From positions 1-36,838 of the forward strand of contig CAJBCV010000278.1 in assembly GCA_903951635.1 (NCBI GenBank): 36,838 nt of DNA, given 5' to 3'. The notes under the pieces are model-generated. The model was not told where the DNA came from. It was given only the letters and a program-made list of their open reading frames with translations, and searched no databases. Source of the stretch: an uncultured Planctomycetaceae bacterium (GTDB taxonomy: Bacteria; Planctomycetota; Planctomycetia; Pirellulales; UBA1268). The position numbers and the translations under genes were made by a program. Shown piece after piece: positions 35,053-36,838 of this stretch (its first letter is position 1; each line of letters opens with the position of its first letter).

Positions 35053-35221
35053 GGGCCGTCCCCTCGTTGCTTGCCGTCGATCGCCGCCGGGCGGATAATC
35101 CGCACAATCGGCAGGTCTTTCTTCGATCGACTTTTCCCGAAGGCCGTTCGCAGCATCGGTCGCGCTATCGGGAGCTGTTCCGCAGCCCCGCCTTCTTTCC
35201 TGTCTTCGCGGAGCCTCCTAG
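35053..35221. other. Divergent promoter spacer
   Basis: A 169-base spacer between the large secreted protein gene and the protease gene. The only stand-out is the palindrome CGGATAATCCG near 35092-35102, which contains GATAAT on the plus strand and GATTAT on the minus strand and could serve as a -10 in either direction. Nothing else is recognisable. Confidence 0.35.
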
Positions 35222-36322
35222 ATGTCCTCGCTTGCCGGCCGCAGTCGGCGGTGGAGCGGTCCCTGCCGCTCCGCCATCCAGTGCATCGTTCCCCCGTACA
35301 TGCTCGAGCGGCTCACCCACTCGGCCGACGTGAGGGTCCGCGACCGGGCGATTGCCGGGCTCTCCCGCTCGTCGGCCGTCCGCGCGGTGCGGGCCTTCGC
35401 CCAGGGGGTCCCCGGGATGATGGCAGTGCCGTCGCCGGCCGCCTCGAAAAACCGGCTCGTCTATGACGCCAAAGGGAAGGACAGCCTCCCCGGCAAGCTC
35501 GTCCGCAGCGAGGGGCAAAAAAAATCGGCCGATGTCGCCGTCAACGAGGCCTACGACTACGCCGGCGACACCTACGACTTCTACCGTGAGCTTTTCGAGC
35601 GCAACTCCCTCGACGGCAGCGGCATGACGCTGATCTCCACCGTCCATGTCGGCGAGCCCGACCAGGTGGGGAAGTTTCAGCCGATGGACAACGCCTTCTG
35701 GGACGGCGCCCAGATGGCCTATGGCGACGGCGACGGCGTCGTCTTCCAACGCTTCACCCGCAGCCTCGACGTCGTCGCCCACGAGCTCACCCACGGTGTC
35801 CAGTCGTTCACGAGCAATCTCGTTTACCGTGGCCAGTCGGGCGCCCTCAACGAGCACTTCTCCGATGTCTTCGGGATCCTCGTCCGCCAGTGGAAGCTCG
35901 GCGAGAAGGCCGACAAGGCCTCGTGGCTGATCGGGGCCGACGTCCTCGTGCCGGCGAAGACGCGGCGGGCGATCCGCGACATGGAACACCCCGGCACGGC
36001 CTATGTCGACGACCCCGATCTCGGCACCGATCCGCAGCCGGCCCACATGAAGGATTTTTACTCAGGCGCCACTGACAACGGCGGCGTCCATCTCAATTCG
36101 GGGATCCCCAACCGGGCCTTCGCGCTGGTTGCCAAGGAACTCGGCGGCTTCGCCTGGGAGACCGCCGGGCGGATCTGGTACGACGCGATGCTCCAGCTTT
36201 CGAGCCGCAGCCAGTTTGCCGACATCCAAGCGATCACGACGCAGATCGCCGCCGACGACAAGCGCTTCGGCAAGGACGCGAAGAAAATCGTCGCCGCGGC
36301 CTGGAAGAAGGTGGGGCTGTAA
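35222..36322 (+). CDS. Protealysin-type M4 (thermolysin family) metalloprotease
   Basis: Zinc metalloendopeptidase of 366 residues. The zinc site is complete: H187-E188-L-T-H191 (VVAHELTHGVQSF), then E211 20 residues after H191 (GALNEHFSDVFG), the exact M4 spacing. H290 in DNGGVHLNSGIPNRAF matches the thermolysin catalytic His. The N-terminal part is short (about 75 residues) with CIVPPYMLERL, like the compact propeptide of protealysin-like proteases, and unlike the long FTP/PepSY prosequence of secreted thermolysins. No signal peptide is visible, as in protealysin. Activation by propeptide removal is known for the family. The start is ATG 35222 with GGAG upstream. The next gene begins immediately after the TAA, giving a tight bicistronic unit with an emfourin-like gene. 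Confidence 0.95.
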   Translation: MSSLAGRSRRWSGPCRSAIQCIVPPYMLERLTHSADVRVRDRAIAGLSRSSAVRAVRAFAQGVPGMMAVPSPAASKNRLVYDAKGKDSLPGKLVRSEGQKKSADVAVNEAYDYAGDTYDFYRELFERNSLDGSGMTLISTVHVGEPDQVGKFQPMDNAFWDGAQMAYGDGDGVVFQRFTRSLDVVAHELTHGVQSFTSNLVYRGQSGALNEHFSDVFGILVRQWKLGEKADKASWLIGADVLVPAKTRRAIRDMEHPGTAYVDDPDLGTDPQPAHMKDFYSGATDNGGVHLNSGIPNRAFALVAKELGGFAWETAGRIWYDAMLQLSSRSQFADIQAITTQIAADDKRFGKDAKKIVAAAWKKVGL

Positions 36323-36652
36323 ATGGCAGACGATGAATCACTCCCTCCGCCGCTGAAAGTCGCCTTCGAGCAGTCGGGGGGCTTTGCCGGCCTCGTGAAG
36401 GGGTGCGTGCTCGACGCAGGCGCGCTTCCCGCCGACGAGAGCGCCGAGCTGCGCAGGCTCGTCGCCGCAAGCGGGCTCGTCGTCTCGAGCGCCGCGCGCT
36501 CGCGCGGCGTCCACGACCGGCGGCAGTATGCGATCACGATCGAGCGCGGGGGGAAGTGCGTCGAGATTGTCTGCGACGACGGCTGCACGCCGGAGACCGC
36601 GCGCCCCCTCGTTGCCTTCCTCGCGGCTCGGGCCCGCCCGCAGCGGCCGTAG
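36323..36652 (+). CDS. Emfourin-like protein, putative inhibitor of the adjacent M4 protease
   Basis: A 109-residue protein with no signal peptide. The N-terminal strand VAFEQSGGFAGLVKGCVLDA, the helix ESAELRRLVAASGLV and the later strand RRQYAITIERGGKCVEIVCD resemble emfourin, the protein inhibitor encoded next to protealysin in Serratia and known to block it (established for that pair). The ATG at 36323 directly abuts the protease stop codon (TAA at 36320-36322), so the pair is co-transcribed and probably translationally coupled. Context and the FEQSGGFAG motif together support the call. The C-terminus (LAARARPQRP) is basic. Inhibition has not been shown for this protein. Confidence 0.82.
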   Translation: MADDESLPPPLKVAFEQSGGFAGLVKGCVLDAGALPADESAELRRLVAASGLVVSSAARSRGVHDRRQYAITIERGGKCVEIVCDDGCTPETARPLVAFLAARARPQRP

Positions 36653-36838
36653 CGGGCTTTGGGGCAGCGTCAGCGGTCCAGCGCGGTGCGACGTTGGCCC
36701 GAGTGTTGTTCGCCGGGCCGGGGGTGCCCGTGCCCCGTCGCCGGACGTTCGCCTCGGCCATCCATGGCCTCGGCTCTCTCCGCGCCGCTTGCGCTTCGCC
36801 CTCCGGGCTGCGCTGACCGGCGAGGCCGGCTCTCGGAG
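36653..36838. other. Non-coding end of window
   Basis: A 186-base stretch after the emfourin-like gene. It contains a GGCCCG/CGGGCC inverted repeat (36696-36701 with 36714-36719, 12-base loop, no T-run) and a GGCCAT-CC-ATGGCC palindrome (36756-36769). No gene is recognisable up to the window end. Confidence 0.4.

Noticed and set aside
36653..36838. Short open frames running to the window end
   Set aside because: They are extensions of off-frame shadows of the emfourin-like gene and have no start signal or motif.

Overview
The window is GC-rich throughout and reads as the chromosome of a planctomycete, probably of the Pirellulales type (inference). The main evidence is a PSCyt1/DUF1549/DUF1553 cytochrome-like protein paired with a DUF1501 protein. 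Supporting evidence is two secreted proteins that begin with the planctomycete-style LExR motif (LETRLAL and ERLESRAMF), twin-arginine-like leaders on several proteins, and an exported Gfo/Idh/MocA oxidoreductase. No tRNA, rRNA, CRISPR array, phage gene or intact insertion sequence was seen.

Layout. Positions 10-4929 (minus) hold a large secreted protein of unknown function followed by a dCache-type class III adenylate cyclase. Positions 5075-14824 (plus) form one tight operon: an RND adaptor (MdtA type), a membrane O-acyltransferase with a C-terminal SGNH domain, and two RND pump subunits (MdtB and MdtC types). The last three genes are joined by ATGA overlaps. Placing an acyltransferase inside an mdtABC-like operon is the most unusual arrangement here. 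A convergent gene at 14837-16360 encodes a Tat-leader TIM-barrel-like protein. Positions 16361-16642 hold a frameshifted remnant of a DUF1501 gene. Positions 16643-23805 (minus) hold PSCyt1/DUF1553, DUF1501 and an arylsulfotransferase-like beta-propeller protein with FG-GAP-like repeats.

Positions 23894-25946 (minus) are a two-gene lipoprotein operon: an LpoB-like penicillin-binding-protein activator and a COG3014-like lipoprotein. The divergent spacer 25947-26262 carries a perfect 21-bp inverted repeat that looks like a REP or MITE unit. A secreted clan GH-A-like protein with VCBS/FG-GAP repeats follows (26263-28929), then an exported Gfo/Idh/MocA oxidoreductase and a D-2-hydroxyacid dehydrogenase (29004-31337). 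On the minus strand, 31366-35052 encodes a 1228-residue secreted protein with a cysteine cluster and a Ser/Gly/Lys repeat. Divergent from it, 35222-36652 encodes a protealysin-type M4 metalloprotease and, directly abutting, an emfourin-like protein that is probably its inhibitor.

Functionally the window is dominated by the cell envelope: efflux and surface modification, polysaccharide or sulfate-ester metabolism, peptidoglycan synthesis control, and a protease with its inhibitor. Several genes are preceded by an isolated TANNNT hexamer that may be a -10 element. All functional calls come from reading sequence and motifs; no database search was run.
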